Assembly: GCA_030762175.1 (NCBI GenBank)
Contig: CM060846.1
Span: 304,144,512 to 304,208,511, forward strand
Length of the DNA: 64,000 nt
From: Metallyticus violacea
Taxonomy: Eukaryota > Arthropoda > Insecta > Mantodea > Metallyticidae
Direction of reading: 5' to 3'
Below the pieces are notes generated by a model that saw only the letters and a program-made list of their open reading frames with translations, was not told the origin of the DNA and made no database searches. Made by a program: the position numbers and the translations under genes. This document shows positions 44,040-54,412 of this stretch, piece by piece. The stretch's first letter is position 1. The number at the start of each line of letters is the position of its first letter.

Positions 44040-45060
44040 GTAATATTTGGCATAGACAAGAAGCATGATTTCATAGCAAGTGTTGAAAGTGGTTGCCATT
44101 AGCATCAAGACATGCCTGCATATGGTTCTCCATATTATGGAGAGTATTCACTGACATTTTGGAAGGCAGCTTCAATTTACCATTGAATGATTTCTTGCAA
44201 TTCCACAAGAGTCTATGACTTGCTGCCAAAAACTTTCCAATTCAGTATGCCATCTTTTTGTGGGATAATGTTGAGCAACTTTGGTGGACAGTCTTTTAGA
44301 AATTACACAATCTTCTAAGAAGGAAATAGTTTCAGCATGCTGACATTCGAAGTATTATGTATGCTACCATCATTCAGAAAATATCCAATATGGAGTTCAA
44401 CAGATTTACAAATTCATTGCACATTTCCATATAGGCTGTGGTATCCACCATTGTATTGAAAGAAGATGGTACAATGCATCACACTGCATTTCAATTTTTT
44501 CATAATGAAGAGATGTCTCATGTATGTACATGGTATGGTACACTCAATAGCCCAAATATGCATATTCTTAGAATTGATGTGTGAATATAGATGGAACCAT
44601 GTCTTATCCTGTGTGGGCATTGGCAAACTGCCAGAACCACTGATAGTAATCGAGCATCTCCTCTTTGTTGAAAGAGTTCAATTCTTTAACAACAGTAACA
44701 TGATAAAGCACAAGGTTTTGCCTTTTCTGGGGCCCATTAACATGTTATTGTGGAATTCTATATCTTCTGCAACAGTTCATGTAAGGATTTCTGTAGGGAT
44801 GCTTGCAGTCGGTTTTCCACCTCATGCACCGTTGCTTCTGGCAGTTTTGGACATTCTCATTTGTGCACATTCAACATTGTTGCCATGGTTTCCAGTTTCT
44901 TCACTGAATAGGGGATTTTGCCAGTGGTTTCCAAACCCCAAACCACATAATAAATTTTTGGACTCCTTTATTGATGCAATTTTTCAATACATACACAATA
45001 AACATGTGCTGATTAGAGAGCTGCAAAGTAGCACTTATAATTGATTTATGTCTGGCCAGT
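44040..45060 (-). mobile_element. Tc1/mariner-superfamily transposon remnant (DUF4817-type)
   Basis: Minus-strand transposase pieces: NCINKGVQKFIMWF (about 44,970), VTVVKELNSFNKEEM (44,700), TWFHLYSHINSKNMHIW (first catalytic block, 44,600), a DSCGIARNHSMVN segment, and the C-terminal HVLMLMATTFNTC (44,090; usually QACLDANGxHFQH). The plus-strand 192-codon ORF here is its shadow. It is related to the element at 25,650-26,990 and has many frame breaks. Confidence 0.7.
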
Positions 45061-45509
45061 CAGACAGCAATCGACACCACTGATTGGGTCACATAATTTG
45101 CCTTCAACCATTTACCCCTGATGTCTTGCAACTTATCCTACATAGATATCAGAGGTGGATCAACATTTCTTCACTATAAAAGTGAGCAACACTAAGAGAA
45201 AATTCACATTTCGAATTCCAAAGTAGTTTATTTTATATGTTATACAGAAAGATACTGAAATAAACTGGAATGTTTTGTTTTAATTTACTCCTGAAGTTGC
45301 AAATGCATAAAGAATCCATGGTTGCCTCACAAGTTCTTTTTTTGGCTACAGCAATAACCCAAGAGTTGATATTATTTCTTATCCATAGTCTGGTCTTTCA
45401 CATGAGAAGCAATTGTGGTAGGATGGGATAAAATGTCAGGAATATGTATTTCTCCATGTTGCTCACCAGTATTAATTAGTTCTTTTCCCAAAATAATTTA
45501 CCACATATC
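45061..45509. other. RUNDC1 intron segment, nothing recognised
   Basis: No feature recognised; less AT-rich near 45,130 but without motifs. Confidence 0.35.
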
Positions 45510-45770
45510 TTGCCTCCTACACCCAAGAACACGGGTTCGAACCCAGCCAGGACCGATGGATTTTTTCGGGTGTAAAAATCCTAAGTACGGTTTCCTTCGG
45601 AAGGGAAGTAAAGCCTGGGTCCCGTGTTGTACATTTACGGCACGAAAAAGAACCTCAAGCCTGAAAGAGAGGCCTCTGAACAAAATTTGTCGGCCATTTC
45701 ACACCCTGAGTTGAATGGTACGCTGATGACCTAAGATGATAAAGAGCGTCCATAAATAAATAAAAAACAA
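45510..45770 (+). mobile_element. SINE-B copy
   Basis: Begins within the tRNA-like head (cttgcctcctacacccaag, then a good box B: gggttcgaaccc), and continues with ggattttttcgggtgtaaaa, cgtgttgtacatttacggc and gtacgctgatgacctaagat to a cataaataaataaaa tail. It is the least decayed SINE-B body here. Box A is cut off or degraded. Confidence 0.82.
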
Positions 45771-47899
45771 AATACCACATATAATATTAAAGGAGCATAG
45801 ATCTTTAGTGCACAGAACCACATATGCCCTCATTATATTATATTGCTCCTCTCTAGTCAGGTGTGAAATTATCTATTCCCATTTTTTTATAGGAATGTGT
45901 CTTTAGATGAGACGTACTAAATGTGAATGCCAGTACTGTTGAACAATTTTCACAATACACATACCCAGTAGGCATTTTATCATCACGTACAATAAGAGGA
46001 TGTTTATTCCACGCATTGCTGGCTATAATTGGTACATTTTATTTTGCAACTTACACCTTACAACTTCTGACTTTTCATGCTGCATGTTATTGCATTTGGA
46101 AACACCCACTTATACTATAATGGGTTCACTTTCATCTGCTTTTTATACCCACAGAATTACCCCTCCCACTCTCTTGGATGTTTCCAGAATCTACCTGTGC
46201 ATGATTACACAAACAAACCATTGGGATCATTCTTTAACCAGTCAAGGATGCTTGAGTAGCGGTTTAAGATGAACATTCTCATCTGGCTAGTGCAGAATTC
46301 TAGTGCTGATTCACAATGCACTATTAAAACTGAACTGCACTGTGTATACTGTATTATTTGTAACACAAAGGCATAATTACTGTTGATGATCCTATAACTA
46401 CAGCACATACAATACTGCCAAAAATGTAGCATGCATTCAACTTCATGGGCATATGCAGCACATAGCCTTGCATTCTTCCATAACCATGCTACTCTTACCT
46501 CAAGGTATGTTATGTCAAATTTGCCATTAGTTTGAATGTTATAAGGAAAATCAGGAACCAAGAATCAGTGAAATAATCAGTAATCTGCCATTTATCAGTG
46601 AGTCACATGCTTGAACTGCATATTATGTTTAGTCAACACTGTAATCTAGAGAGGAGTCCTATTACACTTCAGCAAAAGCTGCTCTTTCTTTATACTGCAA
46701 TTTCATTGCAAATTGTAAACCCTGTTTATATATTTTGTAGTTATTTAATTTTACAATTACCAGACATATATCCAGGCATGATTGTATATAATATCAATTT
46801 TGTATTCTTGAGCATGGCTTATTCTTATTAACTGCTATAATTTAACAAAATACCATTAAATTTCATTATTGACTTTGTTTTAACTAAAAATGACCACTTT
46901 AATTTCATTTTCTATAGGAAGACATTGTAACGATACAAAACCACCTGATATTGGTTATATTAGCTTTCAACCTTGAGTAAAATCCTGCATTCAGCAATAG
47001 CTGATAATTGTATTGCCTCATGTGCTACCTTGGGATTGTGGTATGATCTTTTAGGATTTGCTTTTGAGTTACGATCCATCCTTTTGTGGTAGCTGACTAG
47101 ACAGAAAATGTACCAGGCTTAATTTATGTCCTTTTAGATAACTTTTATTTTGCTATTTTTACTTTCCCATTTTGGGGCAATCTCAATCTCTCTCTCATGC
47201 ACACGCTCGTCTGTACATTTTCTATATAATTTGAATGATGTCATGATTCGTAGTATTATTCTTGGAGGGCTTTGGAATTTGTTGATGCCTGCCAGCACCT
47301 AAACCAGTAAGAATGGACAATTGCTTATTGAATGTAATAGTTCTTGTCTTGTTAATGGAATAATTTATTTCGTTATTACTTTGCCATTACCAAAAATATT
47401 TGTTGTTACATTGTTAATCTTGTTGTATACTGGCTTCGTTACAATTTTAAAAAATATTGTTGAAAGCTTTTGCTACATTTTAAAGGTTATAATATTATTT
47501 TATGTACTGCAAGATTTTGTCTTTAAAATTAAAGCTTTAAGACACTAAAATATCATTCCCTCATAAGTCTCTCAACAAACTAAAGTACCTTTCTAGGCAC
47601 AATCTCTGGGGGCTCTTTCCTAGAATCACTTCCTTGCCAACATCTTTCCTTGGGAAAATTCCTTCAGACATTAATAAAGAGGTACCTCTAGACAACTGAA
47701 CATCTTTTTGAAAATGTTGTGATGACAACCTAATTAAAATTCCTTTAAATTATGTGGGACAAGTAGTAATTTTTTTAAATTATTTTTTTTAATCACTGCT
47801 TACAATGAATTTTAGCAACATTTATAATAGATTGTAAAATATGTTAACAGCTTAAAAACATACAAAAATTATCATACTACAAAACAAGCAACATTAGAA
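45771..47899. other. RUNDC1 intron segment, nothing recognised
   Basis: About 2.1 kb of AT-rich intron. Several 60-118-codon ORFs lack any motif; none is supported as a gene. Confidence 0.35.
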
Positions 47900-48130
47900 A
47901 ACTATGACAGAGGTTGCTTAGGCAGAAATGGAGGTCTGCAGTTTGAATCATGCAAGAGCCATTCTCCTTGATTGATGCTTTTTCCAGGTTTTCCTCAGTC
48001 CTCATTAATGGCAAATGCTAAGGTTGCACACTATATTCAATTATAATTTCATCTCATGTATCATAAGCATCTACCTATAATATCACAATAGTAAAAAATG
48101 GGCACTGCACACTATGTAAAAAATAATTAT
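47900..48130 (+). mobile_element. SINE-A copy, diverged
   Basis: Shares with the full copy gaggttgcttaggcagaaat (decayed head), ccaggttttcctcagtcctc, atggcaaatgc and the gggcactgc tail region. Several deletions and substitutions mark it as older than the copy at 43,464. Confidence 0.75.
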
Positions 48131-48811
48131 CAGTCATTTATTGTAATAAATATAGTACAATAATTATTTTGGCATCAAAAAGCAAGATGTATAAAAAATT
48201 TTAAATCCAATATGATCAATTAAGTTTCAAGAGCCAAATAATCTTTTTATATACTAAATATACTGTAATACCACAACAACATTCATATAAGAAAAATAAG
48301 GGGAAATCCAACACTAAGAAGATACGAACTATTTCATATACATTAAAACCAGATAGGTCAACAGTTTGGGCTTCTCTTATTACTAATAGTTCTAATTGCA
48401 TAAGGTAGTTTAAACCTTCACAAGTTCAAAATTTCAAACAATTGTAGAAGCCAAATATTCACATAGAAATACCTTTATGAAACTTGTGAATTGGAAGATT
48501 ATATGATGACAGACTTAAAATAATATGGAGTGGTACACACCAAACATAGCCAACCATAAAATATCTCAATTGATCACACTTATTTATCATTAATGATCTA
48601 TGTTTTTTACTTAGATAATCAGTGAGTGAATTGGCGAATATGATGGACAATATTTGTGCTATATCAGATTAAAGGTCACAAGAGCTCAAATAAACATACT
48701 GGCTCATTCAAAACCATGCCTAAAAATCTTGTGAGGCAGTTTTTTCTAAGCTGAATTCAAACCTTACACTTTTGCGGCTGGTTTCAGACTGACACTATTA
48801 ACCACCTACCA
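48131..48811. other. RUNDC1 intron segment, nothing recognised
   Basis: AT-rich intron without recognised features. Confidence 0.35.
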
Positions 48812-49096
48812 CCATGGGTGGCTGAGGTCACTAAGGCGCGGACTTGTGAGTGGGAGGTCTGGAGTTCAAATCCCATCAGGACTGTCCTTTCTGACTGGCA
48901 TTTTCCCAGGTTTTCCTCAGTCCTCATAAATGGCAAATGCCAGGAAGGTACCCTATACTTAGGCCTGGAACGCTTCCTTCCTTAAAACGTATCCTTTCCC
49001 AATATATCATTTCATCTCATATATCATCAGTGTCCACTGCCTGTGTGTCTCAGTAGTAAAATCGGGCATTAAACACTACTCAAAAAAAAAAAAAAA
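48812..49096 (+). mobile_element. SINE-A, full length
   Basis: Head with ggtggctgaggtcactaagg (box A type) and ggagttcaaatccc (box B type); body with ccaggttttcctcagtcctc and cataaatggcaaatgccagg; tail gggcattaaacactactc followed by about 15 A. A short cacct(a) repeat on both sides may be a target duplication, but is too short to be sure. Confidence 0.87.
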
Positions 49097-49424
49097 ACAC
49101 CTAGGTACTGTGGGGATGTATGCAGCAAAGCAGAAGATAAAGTCAAAGATCTCTGAAATAATGTGAATAGTGAAGTGGAATATTAATTTCTAATTTAATC
49201 AACTATGTTTTACTTCACCAATCTCCTTAATTCATTACTGCTTTTAATTTATGCAAATGAATCCCACAATTTTATTAATATATATTCAGTAAAGTAATGC
49301 AAGTCATTGCAAATAATATAGGGCTAAGACAAGGTTGCAAATTAAGTCAAATATTAATTGATATCATTATATGATTCGGTTGAACTACACACTCTTAAAG
49401 CTTCACTTACTTTTCATAAATGTA

Positions 49425-49465
49425 TGGAACCGGTTTCCAGAACATTTAGTTCCCATCTTCAGCCA
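49425..49465 (-). ncRNA. Hammerhead ribozyme-like core at the PLE-6 end
   Basis: Minus strand: TGG, CTGAAGA, stem II TGGGAAC/GTTCTG with one bulge, GAA, palindrome ACCGGT, T, CCA. TGG/CCA replaces the TAG/CTA stem I of the 42 kb copies, a compensatory change. CTGAAGA fits the CUGANGA core consensus. Confidence 0.65.
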
Positions 49466-49467
49466 GG

Positions 49468-49989
49468 CTAAAGTTCAACTGTCTGATCATTCATTGAGCT
49501 GTGGGAATGTATATTCTGCTCTGGTGGCGGTGTGATAAACTTATAGTTTATGTTTTCATCCCCGACAATGTCAAAGTTCATTATGCTGTCTTTGTATTTG
49601 TAGATGTAGATTTTCTCCCAGGTTGCCAATTCCATAGGTCCTTGCACTGATTTTAATAATTTTGTTTTATTTATTATGTCATGAATTTGTGTCCAAAAAT
49701 GATATGCTACTGCTGATTTCTCTATTTGCTTGTACTTTATGTTCCTGAAATGTTCCTTTAACCGTGTGCCCATGTTTCTCTTTGTTTTTCCAATGTAGAT
49801 TTTTTCACATTCTGCACATTTTATTTTGTAAATACCTGATTTTTCTTCTTGTGGAATACTGTCATTAACATTATCTATCAGTAAATTTTTAACATTAAAT
49901 CTATTAATTGGTGCCAACCTGATATTAAAATCTTTAAGAATAAGATGGGAAGATGGGATCTGAATGTTCTCGAAACTGGTTCCATACAT
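49468..49989 (-). CDS. PLE-6 GIY-YIG endonuclease region, open for 173 codons
   Basis: The only uninterrupted PLE endonuclease in the window. After a short connector (RLAPINRFNVKNLLIDNVND) comes KSGIYKIKCAECEKIYIGKT with the GIY and YIG halves, then RNMGTRLKEHFRNIKYKQ, KSAVAYHFWTQIHD and the C-terminal TWEKIYIYKYKDSIMNF and FITPPPEQN. The Cys pair between GIY and YIG is typical of PLEs. The Met at the start is not a genuine start: this is a 5'-truncated element and the original ORF began with the RT. Unbroken frame indicates a recent insertion. Confidence 0.85.
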   Translation of the reverse strand: MYGTSFENIQIPSSHLILKDFNIRLAPINRFNVKNLLIDNVNDSIPQEEKSGIYKIKCAECEKIYIGKTKRNMGTRLKEHFRNIKYKQIEKSAVAYHFWTQIHDIINKTKLLKSVQGPMELATWEKIYIYKYKDSIMNFDIVGDENINYKFITPPPEQNIHSHSSMNDQTVEL

Positions 49990-50308
49990 TTATGAAAAGT
50001 AAGTGAAGCTTTAAGAGTGTGTAGTTCAACCGAATCATACAATGATATCAATTAATATGATTGGCTTCACTGTGCAAGTTCCAATTTACATTTAAGTCAA
50101 ATATTATTTAATTTGTTCATTGACGATATCCTAAAGGAAATAAATGCAGTAAATAGCCATTTTCCAATAATCAGTAATATTGAAATACCTGGTTGTTATT
50201 TGCGGATGATCTTATGATAATGTCCATATCTAATGTGGAATTGAACAAATCATTTTACACAATAGATAAATTTTGCAGGAAGTGGAACTTACATATTAAT
50301 CCAAGCAA

Positions 50309-50687
50309 ATAAAAAATTGTAGTTTAAAATGATACACTATGGGTAACTTATTTACACACTTCATTTACTATATTTTCCTAAGTTGGAACAATATTTCTGG
50401 AACCAGCATTCCCATCCTCAGCGTGCATCTAATATAACTTATATGTATAATTTTTTAAGCTGTTTACAGTGAAGCCATTATATTTAAAATGATACACTAT
50501 GGGTAACTTATTTACACACTTCACTTACTATATTTTCCTAAGTATGGGAACACTGGTTACTGAAACATTATTTCAACTTAGGAAAATAAATAAGTGAAGT
50601 GTGTAAATAAGTTACCCATAGTGTATCATTTTAAATATAATGGCTTCAATGTAAACAGCTTCAAAAATTATACATATAAAAAATTGT
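50309..50687. mobile_element. Three-arm palindromic non-coding element with 12-bp target duplication
   Basis: A 355-bp unit at 50,321-50,675 flanked by ataaaaaattgt (50,309-50,320 and 50,676-50,687). It holds the same 60-bp block three times: two direct (about 50,323-50,382 and 50,482-50,541) and one inverted (about 50,575-50,635), each with gatacactatgggtaactt. A hammerhead-like core is at 50,394-50,421 on the minus strand. The ggcttca/tgtaaacagct block near both inner ends recalls PLE termini. No coding sequence. Confidence 0.8.
50394..50421 (-). ncRNA. Hammerhead ribozyme-like core in the three-arm element
   Basis: Minus strand: CTGAGGA followed directly by stem II TGGGA/TTCCA over ATGCTGG, then GAAAT. 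This copy has no extra base between the core and stem II and so fits the standard hammerhead fold best at stem II. Stem I is not obvious. Confidence 0.55.
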
Positions 50688-52018
50688 GGTCTTTAAAAAT
50701 GGCAACAAGTTAAGGAAAGATGAGAAATAGTCATGGCAAGGAAGAGAAATTAAGATGATTAACAAATTTGAGTACTTAGAGGTGAGAGTAAGTAGTAAGG
50801 GCCGATGGAGTGAGCAAAAGAGGATGGCATTAGCTAAAAGGAAGCTTTCATTTAAGAATATTAGGGCATTTTTTTTTTATTTAAATACATTTAGGAATCA
50901 ATACAGTGACAATGAGTAAAGATCTCCTAGATAAAATATTTTAAAACACCAGAAATATTTTATCTACTGGAGATCTATTTGGGCATGTTTAGATAAAATT
51001 CCAGGGATGCAAGTAAGTTGGTTGGAGAGAGTCTGGGGCAGTGGTGGAGGCCAAAATTCTCTACAGAGCTGAGATCTGGGGTATGGAGGATGGGTGTGTG
51101 AATGTAAATCTGATACACAGAAACTTTTGAAAACAAATATTGGGCTTATCCAGAGCCTCGTAGAACAGCATGGCCCAAGTTGAACTAGGTAGAATAGGCA
51201 GTAAAGGGAAAATTATGGAGAGAGCATTGAAATACTGGTTTAGAATTAGTAATTTAGAGGACCATAGTATCTTATATCAGTGTTTGGTATGTCAGCAAAA
51301 GCTTAATCAAGGTGGTACTTGGCTCAACAAAATAAAATAAAATCTATAAAAAATTGGTTTTGGGAACATGTGGAGGGCCAGGGGAGCATTAGGATGGGGT
51401 TAGATTAAGAACTGAAGACATTGAAAGGCAAGAATTATTTGCTAGTTTTAAACTGAAAACATAATTGAGTGTAAACAGAAATGAAAACTATGTTGAAATA
51501 TGTGATAAACCAGCAGAGAAGGTTTTGCATGGGTGAGAACAGAGCTATGAAATGAAGGGTTTAAGAGTTAGGGGAAAGTTGGATAAATGTCCATTATGTA
51601 GTCAGCATGATAATAATTGGCATATATTACTGGACTGTGAGGAAACTAAGTTTTTTACGGAGAAGTTGGAAATGGGAAGATGGGCTAATTTACGAAGGAA
51701 ATTGTGGGGAAAAAGATGTTGAGTGTTAAAGCAAGAAAAGGAATGATGGAAATTGGTATATACTTTGGTAAACTGAGAGCTAAATGGATGAGAAAAATTA
51801 GTAAGCAAGATAGTGTAGAGTGAAGAATGTGTAGAGTGTGAAGGGGTAGATTGAAATAGTAGGAAGGGCCGTATAATTCGGTAACCAAGTGTATGAGTTT
51901 ATCTGGCCTAGGAAATGCAGCAATCAGGCTAGTGATGTCTAATGAGTCTAGTTTGGTGAAGTCTAGTGAGATATAGGGAGTACAAATTGTTAATTGTATA
52001 AAATATAGTGAACTTAAC

Positions 52019-52045
52019 TTATACTTAACAAATTGTTAAGTATAA
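52019..52045. repeat. Perfect 12-bp hairpin near the LINE-B 3' end
   Basis: Arms ttatacttaaca and its exact reverse complement around aat. It follows a 25-nt sequence (51,991-52,015) identical to 16,205-16,229 in LINE-A, where a different perfect hairpin follows. Confidence 0.75.
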
Positions 52046-52115
52046 ATACACCAGAAATGTTAATATAATTGTTATACTACTTGTCATGAAAGTTTGAAAT
52101 AAATATTCTATTCTA

Positions 52116-52317
52116 TTCTAATATGTATATATATTTACTGATGAATATGTTTTCAACTAATTGAAAAAATATATCTATGGGCACCATAACAAGCTTATGT
52201 GGAATAAATTGTACATAATGGTGATTTATTGTGAAACAAAAATTTAAAAAATAGCATTGATGAGTGTACCCAAAACAAAGGCATGTCATGGAAAACAGGG
52301 TTTGTACAAGCAATTAC
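52116..52317. other. RUNDC1 intron segment, nothing recognised
   Basis: AT-rich intron between the LINE-B end and the exon donor. Confidence 0.35.
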
Positions 52318-52412
52318 CTGGCTTATGGCATAGTCCACTTGACTACGAAGATCATCAACTGTCAGCTTATCCATATCATCCACATTCAAATTTAGTTTAC
52401 CTTTGAGCTGAT
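52318..52412 (-). CDS. RUNDC1: RUNDC1 exon: coiled-coil segment, most upstream exon seen
   Basis: This 95-nt exon supplies two bases of an Asp (or Asn/His/Tyr) codon and then QLKGKLNLNVDDMDKLTVDD followed by LRSQVDYAISQ. It flows directly into LVNPLKMKE of the next exon (phase 0). Acceptor tttcag above 52,412 with a long pyrimidine tract; donor gtaatt from 52,317. The exon before it should end with one base of the Asp codon and encode more coiled coil; I did not find it in 52.4-64 kb, so the upstream intron is probably longer than 11.5 kb. Confidence 0.87.
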
Positions 52413-53040
52413 CTGAAACAATTTAGAGAGAAAATAATGTTATATGGTGTTAAAATAAACATTTTCATCAGGAAAAAATTTGTTTTTCATTGAGTAAGCA
52501 TTAGTTGTTTTTAATATTTATATGAACTAAATAAAATAAGTTGGGTACCTGGAAACTGATTGACATGAATAGCAATGGTGAAACAAAAATTAACAATGTG
52601 TGTTGATCAATAAAATTCATATCTTGGGCCCAAAAGTTTGCAAAATGCTTTTTGTTCTTCTTCTTCTTTTCCCTGAGTAGAGGTATAGAAGATCTATCTA
52701 TATAGAGTTAAACCTGTTTGTGCACATTTAGCAGCAGTAGGTCCAATTTTATTTGCCTCTTTTGCCTATTTTAATGCTTAGCTTTTTTCTTTGCTTTTTT
52801 GCATTGTTTTCTACTATTATTTACACATTTAAAATATACCACACAAAGAATTCCAATGCATCAAAGCATAACTAAAGAACAGTTACACAAATTAAACATA
52901 GTAAATGATACAAGGTTGGATAGAGAAGTAATGCACAATGTATTTTTTACAAAATATGTTATGAATAGGGAAAACAAACATTACATTCCTTTAAGAACTT
53001 TTGAAAAATAAGACATTTTTAAAAAATTCTGTTAGAACTC
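52413..53040. other. RUNDC1 intron segment, nothing recognised
   Basis: AT-rich DNA with a ttcttcttctttt run near 52,655. The 70-codon ORF at 52,799-53,011 has no motif. Confidence 0.35.
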
Positions 53041-53046
53041 AAACAG

Positions 53047-53285
53047 TGAAGCTTGTTAAATGTAAATTATATCTAATCTGTCATATCACACTCTTATGCT
53101 TCACTTACTTTAAAATATGGTGTGACCGGTTTTGAAGAGATATGCTCTCCATATTCAATCAATTTGATAAATCATCAAGTTGGTTGAAGATAGAGAGGAT
53201 TTCTCTTTGAAACCAGTCCCACTGTTTTAAAAGTAAGTGAAGCATAAGTGTGTGTTAGATGACAGATTAAAAATTACATGTTTAA
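53047..53285. mobile_element. Non-coding inverted dimer of PLE ends
   Basis: Left and right halves mirror each other from a gttaaatgtaaatt/aattacatgtttaac outer edge, through aatctgtcat/atgacagatt and cttatgcttcacttac, to a centre near 53,165. Hammerhead-like cores face outward: a decayed one on the minus strand (about 53,120-53,160) and a good one on the plus strand (53,181-53,221). No coding sequence and no clear target duplication. Confidence 0.75.
53181..53221 (+). ncRNA. Hammerhead ribozyme-like core in the 53 kb dimer
   Basis: TGG, TTGAAGA (C to T in the first core base), T, a perfect six-pair stem II (AGAGAG/CTCTTT with one G-U) over GATTT, GAA, ACCAGT, C, CCA. Stem I is TGG/CCA and the cleavage triplet reads GTC, the classic one. 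The core C-to-T change probably weakens it. Confidence 0.55.
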
Positions 53286-53329
53286 CCTATCTTTTAATAT
53301 ATGAACAAAGTCTCTTATGACATTTTTCC

Positions 53330-54412
53330 CATCATGGCTCAGATTTGAATATGCTTCATTCATAGAACTCCGTTCCCTGCTTATGGTAGATTTTATTTGA
53401 ATCAAAGCATAAACCTAGGTATTTCTTCAGTGATTCAAAAAGGTGAAAATCAGATAGCATAGGGCTCGAACTGTATGGTGGAAGATTGAGTACCTCCCAG
53501 TCATATTTCTCAATTTTTGCACAAATAGAAGCTAAAACATAAGAGCATGCATTGTCATAAAGAAGTCTTGACATTCTTAGTGACTCTGTTAGGATGTTTG
53601 TCTCTAAGGACACAATGCAGCTTTGCCAGTGTTGTAGCATAGGTTTTGGCATTCACTGTAATCCCAGTGGGAAGCAACTCCACCAAGAGTAAGCTATTTA
53701 TGTTCTAGAATACCACCATTAAGACCTTTGTTTCAATCCTTAAATTTCTTTGGTGGTAGGCAGTTCAAATGATTCCAAATCATACTTGCCTGCTTTCTTT
53801 TGGGCAGAAGTGGTATGCACAGGATTCATTGTCAGTAACCATACCTTCCAGAAAGTCATGACCTTCTTCAGCATAACACATCAAGTAGTCCAAACATGAT
53901 ATCATTTTCTCTGACAGGTCCTTGGGCACCCAGAGTGCACTGACTTTACAAAATTACAATCTGTTAGACACATATCATATGAAATGTTGAATTGTTATGC
54001 CAAAAATTCACCTGTCTATCATTTCAAATTTCTGCTTCAATGCCTCTCACAGTGGATGGTGTTGAGAGCCACAGGTCAGCTGTAGCGCAGATTCACAGCA
54101 AGGTTTTCTTGGCCGTCTTCAAAGAATGGAGATGTTGTGATCCAAGTAATTAACACCATATACTTCTAAAACTTCATTTTGTGTTTTTCCTTTTGCCCAC
54201 AAAACTAGCTCTTCATCTCACTGCTCTTCATATGTGGATGATAATAACACATGCACCATCTTTGCTCATTAGTATTGCTTAAACTGCTAGGGTAGTACCT
54301 AGCATTGCTGTCTGTAGCACAAGGCTCAAGCTTACTACCTACCAGCTTTGAACACCCAGATTCACATAATATTGCATAAAAAAGTGTTGCATTACTTTTC
54401 GATCCTCCCTCA
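53330..54412 (-). mobile_element. Mariner-type transposon remnant
   Basis: Minus strand, with shifts: a region like RWVPKDLSEKMISCLDYL (about 53,930), HDFLEGMVTDNESCAYHF (first catalytic Asp block, 53,840), LLVELLPTGITVNAKTY (53,680), a YDNACSYV block (usually HDNARPH), NLPPYSSSPMLSDFHLF (usually HPPYSPDLAPSDFHLF; 53,450) and SLKKYLGLCFDSN. The right end reads gaggatcgaaaagtaatg on the minus strand, which may be the terminal repeat. Long dead. Confidence 0.75.

Larger units (their letters stand above)
49357..50091 (-). mobile_element. Penelope-like element nested in LINE-B (PLE-6), with 15-bp target duplication
   Basis: A 735-bp insertion flanked by ttaagtcaaatatta at 49,342-49,356 and 50,092-50,106. 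It contains only the end of the ORF and inverted terminal sequences on both sides (shared blocks gaagctttaagagtgtg and gttcaaccgaatcata and their mirrors). The copy is 5'-truncated, with an inverted piece of the 3' end capping the truncated side. Confidence 0.9.
49309..52115 (+). mobile_element. LINE-B: 5'-truncated copy of the LINE-A family with two nested insertions
   Basis: Starts inside the RT at GLRQGCKLS (49,320-49,346), is interrupted by PLE-6, and resumes at LFNLFIDDILKEINAVNS (50,108). After a second insertion (50,321-50,675) it continues through the thumb and C-terminal zinc region, where CPLCSQHDNNWHILLDC is read near 51,590-51,640, to a 3' UTR and an (attct)n end near 52,105. Frames are broken throughout. 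Its presence helps define the ancestral LINE-A sequence. Confidence 0.85.
10027..52412 (-). other. RUNDC1: RUNDC1 gene locus (partial, seven exons visible)
   Basis: Seven minus-strand exons totalling 943 nt splice together in phase into about 314 codons: coiled-coil-like N-terminal part (QLKTQISDLERFIEFLQ), a Cys-rich linker, a conserved helical segment, then the RUN domain. RUN-domain proteins act as adaptors for small GTPases and vesicle traffic; RUNDC1 itself has been linked to p53 activity in human cells, so its role here is not settled. Every junction has GT and AG and compatible phases (0/0, 1/1, 0/0, 2/2, 0/0, 0/0). Introns are about 21.9, 8.3, 0.56, 3.5, 5.7 and 1.5 kb. The first exons lie to the right of the window or are unrecognised, and the last exon is probably to the left. 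The reading frame is intact, so the gene looks functional. Confidence 0.85.

Noticed and set aside
44466..45044. 192-codon plus-strand ORF
   Set aside because: It is the shadow of a transposase on the minus strand; minus-strand motifs (TWFHLYSHINSKN) match a known family and the plus-strand ones do not.
45771..47899. Several ORFs of 60-118 codons (for example 46,205-46,561)
   Set aside because: No motifs, no splice-site support, lengths expected by chance in AT-rich DNA.
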